A stretch of DNA of 64,000 nt from Lamellibrachia columna (GCA_963662155.1 OY759262.1:15023782-15087781); one strand, 5' to 3'; counted from the first letter of the stretch, positions 20,612 through 32,875 are shown. A program made the numbers and translations. The notes: a model not told the origin generated them from the sequence alone.

Positions 20612-21849
20612 GTATCAATATCATTGCTTGAATCATGAAATATTTAATGTGAAAGATGGTGGTATAGAATATACAACTTTTCAGAAAAAATTTAATTTCT
20701 GTGTTCAGCATAATTATAGGAATCTTGGTTCCAATTTGGGTCACATCAGGCATGTATGTCCATAACGCAAGTTTTTTTGTATCATCTAGTAATTGCTTTA
20801 TCAGAAATACAAAAAATATATGCAAAGTATATTTTTAGTCTTGATTATGCACAAGTAATTAATTTTATTTTATTTGTCATAGTTCATGGTTTATCTTCGT
20901 TATGGACGTACACATTTTATGTACGTTCATAACGCTGTACATCCATAACACAATCCTCAACTGTGCAAAGTTGATAGGTCTACCATATTTTGTCAAATAT
21001 TTGAACTACACTGGGTACATACCACAAATAACTCACTTTGTGGCTTTAAAGGCATTGTTTTCACTTAATGCTAGTTCCATCATAACAGAAAATTACTACG
21101 CCCAGTATTGGAATTCTACATCGACTGGGGCATCAGTATTGACATATTAAGAAGCACATGGATGTGAAATAAAATTACAATATACTAACAAAGGAATTTT
21201 GTTAACCAAGGATATATCTGAAATAGAGTGTGTCCCAACTCATAAGGCAGTTCATTTTCCAGAGTCTTGTCACCTTAGTCGAATCTGGTCCATTTGGGAT
21301 AACAAATTAAAGAAAGATAGCATGAAAAAATGGAAAGAACTGAAAAAGTGCTAAAATTAAATAGTTTATTCTCACTATTTTCAAAAGTACAAACAAACAG
21401 AGCAAAATTATATAAAAAACAAAAAAGAACAATGAGGGGTAGAACATAAATACTCCAGTGCAAGAACATCATTTTGTTCTCTGATAACATCAAAGTCAGT
21501 TTGCTAGAGTTTTGATAATATTACAGTGTTCGAAATTAAGGCCTTTTTATCAGCGGCCGCCGATTTAAAATTGTTTCTGTCGAATCAGCCTGCCAATTCA
21601 TCTCGGCAGCCACGGCTGGGTCGGACGTATTAGTGCTGCACATTACAGTACTTACTATTCTAATCTATGCTAATCCGATATAAAATACAATTGTGACAAA
21701 CTACTTCTTTCTTGCCAGCAACAGATCGCTGCCAAGGCAAAGGAAAAGTCTGTACATGCAAGGCAAATCCCTGGCATTTGTAACATGGATGCCTGTTGGA
21801 TGATTCACATTTAATTACGTCAATATCTTGGGGAATAAATACCATAGTC

Positions 21850-24800
21850 TCGCTTATCCGACTCTCGCTCGCCTTCTGAATTCGCAGAGAAGAGAGCCGG
21901 GCCTCAGAGGCATGGTTTCGTCACCACTCCATTTTGTGTAGGCATTCCTGTGAAGCCTCCGCCTGGAGCTCTCCTCTTCAGGAGACTCTTGCTGGTCCCA
22001 AGCCCGGATAAAGGAGGAGGGTTGAGCATGGGGCCGACAACCCCACCTCGTAAAGAAAACCTTGTTACTGAAACCAAAACCAGAGAACAAAACATTTGTG
22101 GCGACGGGTGAAGCACACCAGGACACTGGACTGATGATTGATGGTCCAGCCAAACCCAGCAGGGAGCTGACACCCCAATGGTGGATTCCCTGAAGCCGAA
22201 GAGGAGGACCAGAGTAGCAAGTTGGAATGTACGGACATTGTACCAGACCAGCAAGCTTGCTCAGGTCGTGAAGGAATTTGATACCTATAAACTAGACATC
22301 CTTGGAGTTAGTGAAGCAAGATGGACAGGAGCAGGAAAGAAAAAATTAGCATCAGGACACACCATACTCTTCTCTGGAAGATCAGACGACCAGCACACAG
22401 AAGGAGTGGCCCTAATTATCAACAACAGGCTGGAGAAAGCACTGACAGAATGGAAACCACTTGGACCAAGACTTCTCAAGGCCAGATTCAACTCAAGATA
22501 CACCAAATTTAACAAGATGTAACAAGATTTGCCATCCAAGCCAAAGGCCCAGATGGCAAGTGGACAAGGAAGCCATTGGCTTATCGAGAGTCCAACAATG
22601 TTCATCTACTTATAACCCGCCCTCCTGAGATATGTGTCAACCTTGTTTTTAAACATATTCACACAGCTAGCAGTTACACAATCTGTAGACAATTTGTTCC
22701 ATTAATTTATTGTCCTCTGTGAGAATGAGTGCTACCTGATGTCCAATCTACATTGATCCTTTACTAATTTTACCTCATGCCCATTGACAGTGATCGAGGA
22801 TGCAACAGAGGAAAACAAGGATAGTTTTTACGGACAACTGCAGGCAGCAACAGAGGAAGTAAGAACTGATGACATACTGATGATCATTGGAGACCTCAAC
22901 GACAGAGAACGGGTTATGGGAAAACATGGTTTTGGAACCATCAACGACAACAGAGAGTGAATATACGACTTTGCCCAGAAAATGACTTGATTGTTGGAGG
23001 GACCTTGTTTAAATATAAGGATATTCACAAGATAACATGGATATCGCCAGAGGGAAATACCAAGAGCCAGATTGACCATATTCTCATCAAAGGTAAATGG
23101 AGAAGCTCACTGTAAGATGTTAAGGCCTGCAGAGGAGCTGACCTAGCAAGTGATGACAACCTGCTGGTTGGTAACGTCACCCTGAAATTGCACATGGCAA
23201 AAAGAGGACAGGAAAGAGGAAGACTGATTGACCCAGCCAGACTGAAAGATGCAGGGACAAAGCAAGTCTTCAAACAAGAACTAAAAAATTGTTTCCAAGT
23301 TCTTGGAGAAGAATAGGAAATGAACATTGACACCTTTAATCAAGCTTTCAGAGAAGCTGGTGAGAAAGTCTTAGGATATAAAAAGAAGAAGAATAGATCC
23401 AGACAAGGACTTGGCAAAAAATTGCGGAAAGGAAAGTAATCAAACAGAAAATAAACTCAACGAGATCAGAAAGGGATAAAGACAAACTTAAGAGAAGCTA
23501 CACAAAACCAGATAGAGAAGTAAAAAGGTTGACAAAGGTAGACAAGAAAGCATATGTGGAAAGACTTGCAGACGAGGCAGAGGAAGCAGCCAGAAGACAA
23601 GACCTCAAGACATTATACAGAATCACCAAAACTCTCAGTGGAAAGTACATCAACAATAATGTACTAGTGAAAGACAAGGAAGACAACATCATATTCAGTG
23701 AAGCTGATAAGATCACACGGTGGAAAGAACATTTTCAGACCATTCTGAACAGACCAGAACCCTATGTCATAGCAGATATACCAGCAGCACGAGAGGACCT
23801 GGATATTAACATAGATGCTCCAACCATGGAAGGGGTGAAAGCAGCGATCAATGAAATGAAGAGTGGTAAGGCAGCAGGAGTGGATGGAGTGACAGCGGAA
23901 ATGCTGAAGGCAGAAGAAACAGAAACACTGTTGTTACTAACAGAGATTTTCAGAAATATTTGGGAAAGTGAATAGACACCAGAAATATTGAAGACTGGAC
24001 TGATAGTCAAGCTGCCCCCAAAAAAGCGACTTATCAGATTGTAACAACTGGAGAGGCATCACCTTGCTGTCTCTCACCAGCAAGGTCTTCAACAAGATTA
24101 TTTATAAGAGACTGGCAGAGACACTGGATGAGCATATCCGGCAAGAACAGGCGGGCTTTCGACCAGGACGATCTTGTTCGGATCACATCTTCACATTGAG
24201 GCAGATCCTAGAGCAAAGCAAAGAGTGGAACGCACCATTATATGCCAATTTTGTAGACATGGAGAAGGCATTCGACAGCATCCATCGCGATTCTCTGTGG
24301 AAGATACTGCGCTACAATGGAGTTCCTCAGAAACTTGTGAATATAGTGAAGATGATGTACAGCAACTTTTCATCACAAGTGATCTGCAACAATGAATTGA
24401 CTGATACCTTTGAAGTCACCACCGGGGTAAAACAGGGGTGTATACTCTCCCCCTTTCTCTTCCTCCTTGGAATTAATTGGGTCATGAAGAATGTAATAAA
24501 TGAAAAAAGGAGAGGGATACGATGGACCCTTACTAGCCTTCTGGAAGACTTGGATTTTGCGGATGATATAGTGCTGCTCTATCACCGACATCAGGACATG
24601 CAAGCTAAGATCGACGACATGACAAGAAAAGCAGGAGAGTTTGGACTGAAGATCAGCACCAAGAAAACGAAACACTTGAGGATGAATAGCAGAACAGAAG
24701 CTGCCATCATGCTAAATAGAGAAGAAATCGAGGATATAGAAGACTTCACGTACCTGGGCTCCAAAATGACAACCAGCAGAGATACAGAAAAAGAAATAAG

Positions 24801-25345
24801 AACAAAGATTTCAAAGGCCAGCCAAGCAATTGCAACATGCAGAAGCACATGAAGATCAAGGAACATCAGCACAAAAACCAAGATCAGGCTGTTTAAGAGC
24901 AACGTTTTGAACACCCTTCTGTATGGAGCAAAATCCTGGAAGATGACGAAAACCATCAATCACAAACTAGAAGTTTTCCAGAACAGATGCCTATGCAGAA
25001 TCCTCAATATCTTTTGGCCAAACACCATCTCGAACGCTGAGCTACACAGGAGGACAACTACCAAACTCAACCCAAGAAGTACAGATGTGCAGGTGGAGAT
25101 GGATCGGACATGTGCTCCAAATGCCACCTACAACCCTACCCAGAGTTGCCCTCAGATGGACATCTGATAGCCACAGAAAGAGAGGCAGACCAAAGGAGAC
25201 CTGGAGGAGAACAGTAGAGAGAGAGATGAGGGAACAGGGATGGACCTGGGGATACCTGGAAAGGTGTGCGACAGACAGACCACGGTGGCGAGCTCTGGTG
25301 GTGGCCTTATGCGCAAACCCGCACGAAGAGGATTAAGTAAGTAAG
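21850..25345 (+). mobile_element. Endonuclease-reverse transcriptase LINE (RTE-like), degenerate, nearly full length
   Basis: A 5'UTR (containing GGGGCCGACAACCCCACCTC) leads into an AP-type endonuclease from 22178: RVASWNVRTLYQTSKLAQ, then LDILGVSEARWTG, then GHTILFSGRSDDQH; later ILMIIGDLN. Linker and RT follow: MKSGKAAGVDGVTAEMLKAE (23860s), LTSKVFNKIIYKRL, QAGFRPGRSCSDH, FVDMEKAFDSIHRDSLWK (motif A), GVKQGCILSPFLFLL, LDFADDIVLL (catalytic, 24550s), FTYLGS. The C-terminal part has RWIGHVLQMP and KRGRPKETWRRTV. The tail is (TAAG)n at 25333-25346. Several stops and frameshifts (for example near 22960, 23118, 23316, 23975, 24850) make it inactive. The antisense LINE piece at 22511-22785 is nested in its endonuclease. 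The RTE label rests on layout and tail and is tentative. Confidence 0.88.
22511..22785 (-). mobile_element. CR1/Jockey-like LINE copy 3 (3' fragment), nested in another LINE
   Basis: The reverse complement of the 3' end of copy 1 (9510-9620), almost identical over the last 90 bases, followed by a C-terminal RT stretch. It interrupts the endonuclease frame of the RTE-like LINE between RARFNSRYTK and EDATEENKDSFYGQL; a few host codons there are missing. It is therefore younger than its host. Confidence 0.88.
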
Positions 25346-25546
25346 TAAATTCCCGTAAAGTGCCAGTAGCCAATCAGCATTATCAAGATTGTACAATAAA
25401 AATTTTTTTGGCCTGATTTAGCTTTTCAGTCTGACAGTTGTGTCAATATAATAAAAGTTTAAAAATCGAATTGCATCGTATAAACTGATAAAAGTTAACT
25501 CTTATTTTGTGAATTAGCCAAATGCCCGGATGACATTGTAATTAGC

Positions 25547-25587
25547 TAATTATGTATGCACCTAGAATCTGGGTGCATACATAATTA
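25547..25587. repeat. Perfect 16-bp inverted repeat, 9-nt loop
   Basis: TAATTATGTATGCACC is followed after nine bases by its exact reverse complement. Too short a context to name; possibly the end of a small TIR element or a cruciform site. Confidence 0.85.
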
Positions 25588-25589
25588 CC

Positions 25590-26924
25590 ATCATAATGAA
25601 AAGTACACATCGATACCAGGATGATGTGTGTGACAAACAGTGGCACCACAGCAAGGAGCATGGATAATCGAGGGTAGGAATTCCATGGAAACACCAAAGC
25701 AAAGATGGCAGACGAAGGTTCAACAATTTTTTAAGGATATTACACCAAATGATATACTGGTGGTACTAAGGAAGCAGACAATCCGATTGACAGTATACAA
25801 TGTAATGTGCCAAAACATTCTGATTAATGTGATATTTGGCTGTGAAAATGAATGTTGGGGGCTTCGATTTCGAGTGAATTGAGAGCGGCATGTATATTTG
25901 TCCGTGCCAGGGCAGTGGCCAGTGGCTGTGCGTGTTGGCATCAAACATAATGTTACGTTCATCAGTTGTAGCTGTTTTGCAAATAAAGTTCACATTGAAA
26001 TGTTTATTAAATTTATTTTATTGGTGTGCTAGTTATAAGAAATGAACTACAATATTTGTATGTTTTATATTTATAAAATTATTATTTATTCTAATTTAAA
26101 GCAGGGAGCACAGTTATCTGTTTTAGTTTTATGCACAAAAACTTTGCTCTATTACATATCAGCCCTCTATGTTAACTTATTTTTCTAGGCGCCAACTGAC
26201 TGCTACCTACATTTTCTTAGGAGCCAAATAAAAAATTTAGGAGCCAAGTAATTGTGTGTGCATATATACATATAATAGCGTTTTATATAACTGCAGCAAT
26301 AAATTATTCCAAATACAAATTGACTACAGACATCCATTTATTAATGTAAAAGTGAAATACAAATTCAAAACATATGCATGTGTGACCAGATGCTAATTAT
26401 AACACATTACACTGACAAATTAATAACAGTCATGCGGAATCCTTGAAATTACCAGTAATTAACAATAAGCATGTGTATAAATTGAAGGCAAAATGCATTA
26501 TTTAAGCAAAATCTAGCCTTTACAATAAAAGGGTTGAACTTAATTCATCTTACAAAATATAGCCCTAATATCAATATACAACAGTGATCAGAACTGGTAT
26601 GCCAGAATGATATTATTATACTTATTATACTTATTATACAGCATTCAGAACTAATATCACAAACTTGTTCATGTACGCACTAAACCACACAGTTATATAA
26701 AGTACACTCCTAACCAACCTATTAATTAAAAAACAAAATTGCATATACTAAATGCCACTAATCTAGCCTAGAATACAGTAATCTCTTATAATGAAATAGT
26801 AGCGCAGAGCTTCAACAAAACATGAGTTTTGTATTACATGCTAGGGCAAATTACAAGGCCAGTCTCCAAAGGTCATTTTACCAAGTTCTACTGGATAGAA
26901 TATGCATATAATGTTATACTCAGC
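25590..26924. other. AT-rich intronic stretch, no gene recognised
   Basis: One 80-codon ORF (25640-25882) without recognisable motif. Repeated TAGGAGCCAA words near 26215-26250 could be transposon end remnants. Confidence 0.5.
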
Positions 26925-28370
26925 ATTGAAAATCACCCGAGTCAATGAGGAAGGCACCGATGATAACTTATCTGGGTCCATGTCAGGCACGCCAGTCATG
27001 TTGACACCCTAAAATGTGATTTGGTCATCACCATGTTCACGCTGGCTGTAGGTAGATTGCAGAAAGGCCTTCAGGTGTTTCCCAGGAATCACCTTCACAT
27101 TGGTGATGCAAGTCTGGATGGCATCAGTTGCAGAAGGCAGTATCACATTGTCTCCCTGCAGGCTCACACTCAGCTTGGATATGCAGGACAGCACGTCCAA
27201 CAGAAAATGGCAGAAGAGCACCAAATAAAATTTCACCATCAGTTTTCACACAAACACTTATCTGCCCTGAATGTCTGCATTCTTGTTGCTTGCAGCAAGG
27301 TGCTGACTGTGGTGCAGTAGTATTGTATACTGGCCAGGAGTGGTGAGGCTGGTCTCCTTTTAACAGGATGGCTACGGCACGTTCAAGGTGAAGTGTCCAC
27401 CGTGTTCCAGTCGCCCTCGTTGGATTCTTTACTTGAACACCCAGGTGGTCAGCTAACTCCCTTAGCTCACGCTTGCTTTTACAACTGTTGTGGTACGTCT
27501 TGTGCAGCAAGTCTAGCACACGGATGACCTTCCCGGACATGTCGGATGTCTTCAGCATTCCCATGACAAGCTAACTCCAGTCTGTGTGGTAGACACCAAA
27601 TGCCCAAAAGCCACGGGCACTCGTTTGACAACTTTGCCTAGACACTTCCCTTGGCACCGTGGTTCACTGAAGACAGTGAAGTCCCATCAGCACAGAATGC
27701 AATCATGTGTTCCTTGAATGTTTTGTGGACAATCGATGCAAATTATGTTGTGATAGCATCGATGATGCCATCAGCGTGCTCGTGCTTCACTCGTGCTTGA
27801 GTGAAGCCAGGGTAGAAATTCATTTACAGGGTGGCTGTTTCTTGTACTGAACAGTCAGTGGCACTATCAACCATGACTGCCAAATACCGAGTTTTTACAA
27901 CACGCTCAGCCATCTAATTTTTTAGACAATCCGTGATGCTGCCAGCAAACTATCCACACTTGGCGTCGTTGGCATACGCATAGGACACGTCGGTACCGTT
28001 CTTTTTTTGCAATGCCAGAAGTGGCTGAAATTTTTTGAATGTCATCTACTTCACAGTTGTGTAAGCCGTGTTCAATTTAATGACAAGATCATCTTGGTGT
28101 TCGGATTCTTTGGCCCACTGCGTATCCAGTGCCCTCAACAACGGCCCTGTGCGATCCAAGCAGACGTCATGACACTTGCGATGTCAGCCGCTACTAGCGT
28201 GCTTCGTTGGGGTTTCTTGTTTGAAATTGCTACACCCTGTTGCAAAGTCTGTTTTTCCGGAAATATGTGGCTTTTCCACGCAAAAAACGCACGTCATCAG
28301 CTTCTTCTGGCTATCATATCTCAACCAGTCAAAGTCGCATAATCAGTCTTCCCAGAACGTTCTGACTTTT
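26925..28370 (-). mobile_element. Decayed hAT-type transposase gene (ZNF862/C17orf113-like family)
   Basis: Read on the minus strand: a zinc-binding N-terminal part (MTCVFCVEKPHISGKTDFA, FKQETPTKHASS, HRKCHD), then RYLAVMVDSATD, AFCADGTSLSSVN, CPWLLGIWCLPHRLELAC, then after a frameshift VLDLLHKTYHNSCKSKRELR and NPTRATGTRWTLHLERAV, and a tail to about 26925. Motif order matches the transposase-derived ZNF862-like proteins of animals (RNaseH-like fold with a conserved CDGAS-like and CxxHRLEL). Seven in-frame stops (four TAG, two TAA, one TGA) between 27620 and 28190, plus a frameshift near 27560, show it is dead. Ends not determined. Confidence 0.85.
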
Positions 28371-28403
28371 GTGTAGACAGGACAAATAATTAATTAAATG
28401 AAC

Positions 28404-28665
28404 TAGATTAATTAATTAATAGAACAATATGAAATCAAGTTCAGTGATCATAACGTGCAATGTATCAATTGAAAGCTGAGGAGCTTTGAAATCAGTGTAT
28501 ATCTACCATTTGTGTAGCAGAACAGGAAATTAATTAATAAATTAATTAATAAAAATTAATTAACAGAACAAGATGAAATTATTTTCAATGGTCATAGTGT
28601 GTAATATATCAAATGAAATGACCCATCTTAACAAAATGAGTCACATGTCCCAATTTGATCATATA
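28404..28665. repeat. Dispersed repeat family A, copy 1
   Basis: Contains GTGTAATATATCAAATGAAA, ATCTACCATTTGTGTAG, runs of AATTAATTAA, and GACCCATCTTAACAAAATGA. The same modules recur near 30500 (inverted), 31205, 32873 and 38285, usually beside a (TA)n tract. Class unknown. Confidence 0.7.
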
Positions 28666-29689
28666 GAGTTATTAGTATCGTTGAAAAGAGCAGCATCTCA
28701 GCTTTCACATCATTCACCAAGCAACCAGATATCTTGATTCTAGCTGATATTTCACTAAACATGTAAGGGGTAGAAATCTTCAAAATTGAAGTTTAGTATG
28801 TTTACTACCAAAGCTGCCTTAGTTACCATGCATATATCTGGCAGATATTTGGACCGCTTGAAGATAAAGGCATCCTCATGACATTCTACTAATATAATAA
28901 CAAGATCTTTGTCAGAAAAAATACGGACAGAATTAATTGCCTTGTAATTACTGCCATTGTTAAGGAATGTCAAAACTGGCAGCACTATACCACCAGTGTC
29001 ATAATGTGACATATTTTAGTTGAGATTGACTAGTGACCTTCTTTTGTAAAACACAGTTGGGGCAGTAAGAACTTACTTGTTTTTTTTTGTGATTTAAAAA
29101 TAATAAGCAGTTTATTCAGCCTAAGGGGAGACTTGGAAGGTCGATTTTTAAAAATAATTATTTTATTCAAAATGTTTCCATCCTATTTTAAGAGCATCGT
29201 ATTCATAACGTTCACTTCAGTAGCAATTACATACCTCTAAATCACTTTTATTAGTGGATGAAGCATGCATCTTCCAAGAAATAATCCTGTTTTCTCAAAA
29301 ACGTGCCTAAGTAATAAAGTAATAATGGTAGCAAAGTAAGGTTTTTGATGTTACATGCAGCTTATTCTTCTTTAGACAACTTGTAGAAAACATTATCAAA
29401 GAAACCAAGAGCTACATCAGTATTTGTTGCCAAAAAGATTTTTTGTGGATGTTACCAACATTTTTTTTATAAACTACTTTTTTTAAACATTTTCTACCAG
29501 TTGTATAATAGATTGTATACTGAAAAAGGTGTTTCAAATAATTATGATATTTGTTCAATCTGATACTCTTCATAGTAAAAAATGCACAAGAGATTTTTAA
29601 CAATGCTACATTTAATACAAGACAACAACAAGTACATAAACAGCGACACATCAAAACAGTTAATCATCACTGGGATAACGGCCACGTCC

Positions 29690-29935
29690 TCTCTTTCGTG
29701 GCGTAGGCAAGAGTGCAGATGACGGGGATGGCTGACAAGCTCGACAACTCGTGTCCTGCCCCCCTTCCCCACAAAACGACTATAGTATCTGGCTCACTGT
29801 CCTGCTGGTCGGACGGACGGACGGCAATGGGACAGTCTCACGCTCAGTCGGACACATCTGGCTAGCTCGACGACCTCACCCCCTGCCCCGCAAAACGACT
29901 ATAGTATCTCGCTCACTGTCCTGCTGGTCTTCCTC
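29690..29935. repeat. 119-bp tandem duplication
   Basis: A block with CAAAACGACTATAGTATCT and CTCACTGTCCTGCTGGTC occurs at about 29770-29810 and again at about 29890-29930, period 119. The minus strand around it has protein-like stretches (DGDQINTLLDEYLLEEDQQD near 29935-29970; LPTPRKRGRGRYPSDD then stop near 29665-29715), in broken frames. Perhaps the remains of a transposon ORF; not recognised. Confidence 0.6.
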
Positions 29936-30609
29936 TAGTAAATACTCGTCTAACAAAGTGTTGATCTGGTCGCCATCACTTCGGGCAGGATATCAACGAA
30001 CCGGCTACTTCGAACGCCATTTTTCTACTCAACTTTGTGATGTGGTAGAAATGCGTAGTATGCATGCATCCATGGACGTTATTTAAATTACTTTGTCGCT
30101 GTGCCAATAAAATCATTTCCCTGGATTACGTGGTAGCAACAGGCTGGATTTGTTTACACATCTGGACAAACAGTGCTTGCCCTCCTATTTGACACGTTCA
30201 TAATATATGTTAATTCGATGACCATATATGGAAAGATGAGATGCAAAGTTTTGTAACGATGCCAGATTTGTGAGGGACCATCCCCAAATTACAGACAAAA
30301 ACGCAATTAATTATCGGCATTTTCAGCATTTACAGAAGTCAAGCACATCAAACAACTCTTCAAAGATAACACTAAAATACATTAAACATACCTAAATAAA
30401 AAACTAAATAAAATTATGGTAATCGTTAAAATGAATACTAAGGAACCATTTTCAGGGAAAATCTAAAAATCATTAGATTAGCCAGTGTTTAATAAAAATG
30501 GCATTTGCGAAGTTTCATGTTTACTGACATCCGACTCATTTTGCTAAGATGGGTCGCGTGCGTGTGTGCGTGCGAGCAAGCGAGCAAGCATGCGTGTATA
30601 AATATATGG

Positions 30610-30613
<4 letters not shown>

Positions 30614-30660
<47 letters not shown>
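30614..30660. repeat. (TA)n microsatellite
   Basis: TA tract directly abutting the left end of the MITE at 30659. Confidence 0.95.
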
Positions 30661-30662
<2 letters not shown>

Positions 30663-31118
30663 GCACAGACCACAGTCACTTTTCCCATAGACGACCATTA
30701 TAACGTTCTTGTGCCTACATTGAAAATTTATCCTACAATTTTTTTTTTAAATTCACAGGAAATGACAGACCCACTAAGACACCTGGTGTGCGAAATTCGT
30801 GAAAATGACATACCTCCTTTTCGCACAAATTGCTTCAAAGCATGAGGCCCCTGCATTTCTGCCATGAAATTCTCCGGTTTCCCAAATATGAGTACATCCT
30901 GCCTAACAGCCACTGTGTCCTTACGCAACAGGTATACCTACTGACAAATGGCATAATTTCAAAGCTTAGATGCTACTGTGCACAAGAACATCACTTCCAC
31001 TCACTCATCCACACAATTTCTGCTCTCACAAATAAACCCTATCTGCACAATGAATTTTTTCCTTGGGATTCTTTATGTATGTAATGGCGGATGGATTCTG
31101 ACTGTGGTCCGTGCCCAT
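30659..31118. mobile_element. 460-bp MITE inserted in a (TA)n tract
   Basis: The left end is ATGGGCACAGACCACAGTCA; the right end reverse-complemented is ATGGGCACGGACCACAGTCA (one mismatch in 20). Both sides are (TA)n, so a TA target fits but the duplication cannot be seen. The ORFs inside (30830-31084 among others) show no transposase motif. Confidence 0.8.
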
Positions 31119-31125
31119 ATATGGG

Positions 31126-31127
31126 TA

Positions 31128-31203
<76 letters not shown>
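31126..31203. repeat. (TA)n microsatellite
   Basis: About 78 bp of TA with one AC interruption, on the right of the MITE. Confidence 0.95.
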
Positions 31204-31204
<1 letters not shown>

Positions 31205-31320
31205 TACCATTTATGTAGATATAACATGAAATTAATTAATTAATACATTTCTTGTTCTGTGTCTACATAAATGGTAGGTGCATATATTGATTGCCAAGCT
31301 CCTGAGCTTTCATTTAATAT
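31205..31320. repeat. Dispersed repeat family A, copy 2
   Basis: Contains CTACCATTTATGTAGATATA, then GTGTCTACATAAATGGTAGG and TTGCCAAGCTCCTGAGCTTT. ACCATTTATGTAGA and its reverse complement lie about 60 bp apart and could form a hairpin. Confidence 0.65.
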
Positions 31321-31349
31321 AATATAATTATATATATATATGTTCTTCC

Positions 31350-32833
31350 TCTTTGTTCCCTGCTGTGCAGGGGTGAGGGTCAGGTAAAGTATTGTCGAGC
31401 CACTTTTTCTGTTCTTTCTTCCCAATAGTATTTTATCGGTCGCCCCCTCTCTCCATCTTTCATCCTCCGCCGATCTTCTCATATCCCCCCTCACGCAGTC
31501 CTCCCATCTCAGCTGTGGCCTTCTCCTTTTCCTGTGTCCTTGACGTTTTTCCATCTTTGCTAGTTTGCCTGCAGCCATCCTTACCAAGTGGCCTGCCCAT
31601 CTCATCCTGCTTCTCACCAAACTTCCTGTTAGGCTGCATTGCATCCCGACCTCTTTCCTCAGATTGTTCATCCTTCTTCTGTTTGTTCTTGTTATTCAAC
31701 GAACCCAGTTGTTCTCACAACTTTGCAGCTTCTGTTGTTGTTTTGTCAGCGCCACTATCTCCAGACCATACAGGCATGCTGGTGTAACACACATTCTCAG
31801 GACTTTTCCTTTCAGCTTTTAAAAAATTTTTCTGTCGAACATGACTCCCTTTACCTTTCTCCAAGCATTCGCTCCTGCTTGTATCCGACGTCGCACCTCT
31901 ACCTCTGAATGCCCGTCCTCCGTAACCATTCCTCCAAGGTACACAAAGCCATCCATTTGCTTGATCTCCTTACTTTCCAACATGATGTTCAACTCCTCTC
32001 TCTGGTGTCCAACCCACATCACTTCTGTCTTCTCCCGGCTCGTTCTCAGTCCATGCATCTTGAACTCCCCCTTCCATTCCTCCTACACTTCCTGTAGTTC
32101 TTGTTTGCTCTCTGCTATTATGCCAAGATCGTCTGCATACATCATCTTCCTGAGAACATCCTTCAGTGCTGATCTTCCTGCTGATTAGTTCCATCACTAT
32201 GATAAACAGTAAAGGGCTAAGGGCACTTCCTTGCCTCAAACCGATGTTAACTGGACATGAACATTAAGTCTGATGTACCATGTTTTGAAAACAAAACAAT
32301 CTGTCACATGCGTACAATTGTATACTGTATTTTATTCAGTACTATGTACATGTATTTCTATTTGTAATAGGGCAAGTAACATAAGTATTACACTTCTTCT
32401 TGCCCATTTTTCAACAATTTTATAGTTACGAAATGTTGTTCTATGATGTTTGTCTATTATTGTTGTTGAAAATAAAGATTCTTTCATTCATTCATTCATT
32501 CAACTGGAAACTCTTCCGACAACCCAGATCCAACCACAACTCTTCCTTTTGTTCTCTCATACATTGCTTCCACCATCCTGGCTTCTGCTTCTGGCACTCC
32601 CATCCATCTCACTGTTGCTGACACCATCTCTCTTGGGACTGTGTCATAGGCCTTCTCCAGGTCCACAAATCCCACTGCCATTCTCCCTTGCATCTCCAAC
32701 CTCTTCTCTACCAGCTGTCTTAGTGCAAACATCCCATCAGTCGTCCCCCTGCCCTTTCTGAATCCCTGTTGTTCTTCACCCAATTCTTGCTCTACTATCT
32801 CTCAGATCCTCCCATCCAGGATCCTCTCTAGCA

Positions 32834-32837
<4 letters not shown>
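31350..32837 (-). mobile_element. Non-LTR retrotransposon RT fragment (5'-truncated), split by an insertion
   Basis: Minus strand from 32837: KLLERILDGR, EEQQGFRKGRGTTDGMFALR, FVDLEKAYDTVPREM (motif A), RWMGVPEAEARMVEAMYE, SGLSEEFPV, an insertion (32256-32511), then LRQGSALSPLLFIIVMEL. The catalytic MYADDLGI lies in a shifted frame near 32130. After it come KTEVMWVGHQREEL, FVYLGGMVTEDGHSE, RMRWAGHLVRMA and RRRPQLRWEDCVR. This is a familiar animal LINE RT class with a WxGH...GRPxxRW C-terminus, different from the CR1-like copies. Frameshifts make it inactive. Confidence 0.88.
32256..32511 (+). mobile_element. 256-bp LINE/SINE 3' fragment with (ATTC)n tail, nested in a LINE
   Basis: Flanked by the duplication AACTGGA (32249-32255 and 32512-32518). 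It ends with AATAAAGATTC followed by (ATTC)n. Removing the insert and one duplication restores the host frame (EEFPV-NIGLRQGS) on the minus strand. No coding motif; probably a strongly 5'-truncated retroposon. Confidence 0.85.

Positions 32838-32872
<35 letters not shown>
32838..32872. repeat. (TA)n microsatellite
   Basis: TA tract at the 5' truncation point of the LINE on one side and repeat family A on the other. Confidence 0.95.

Positions 32873-32875
<3 letters not shown>

Noticed and set aside
30489..30845. ORFs with IYIYIY runs (also near 12090-12540, 31240, 38073, 44204)
   Set aside because: Translations of (TA)n microsatellites.
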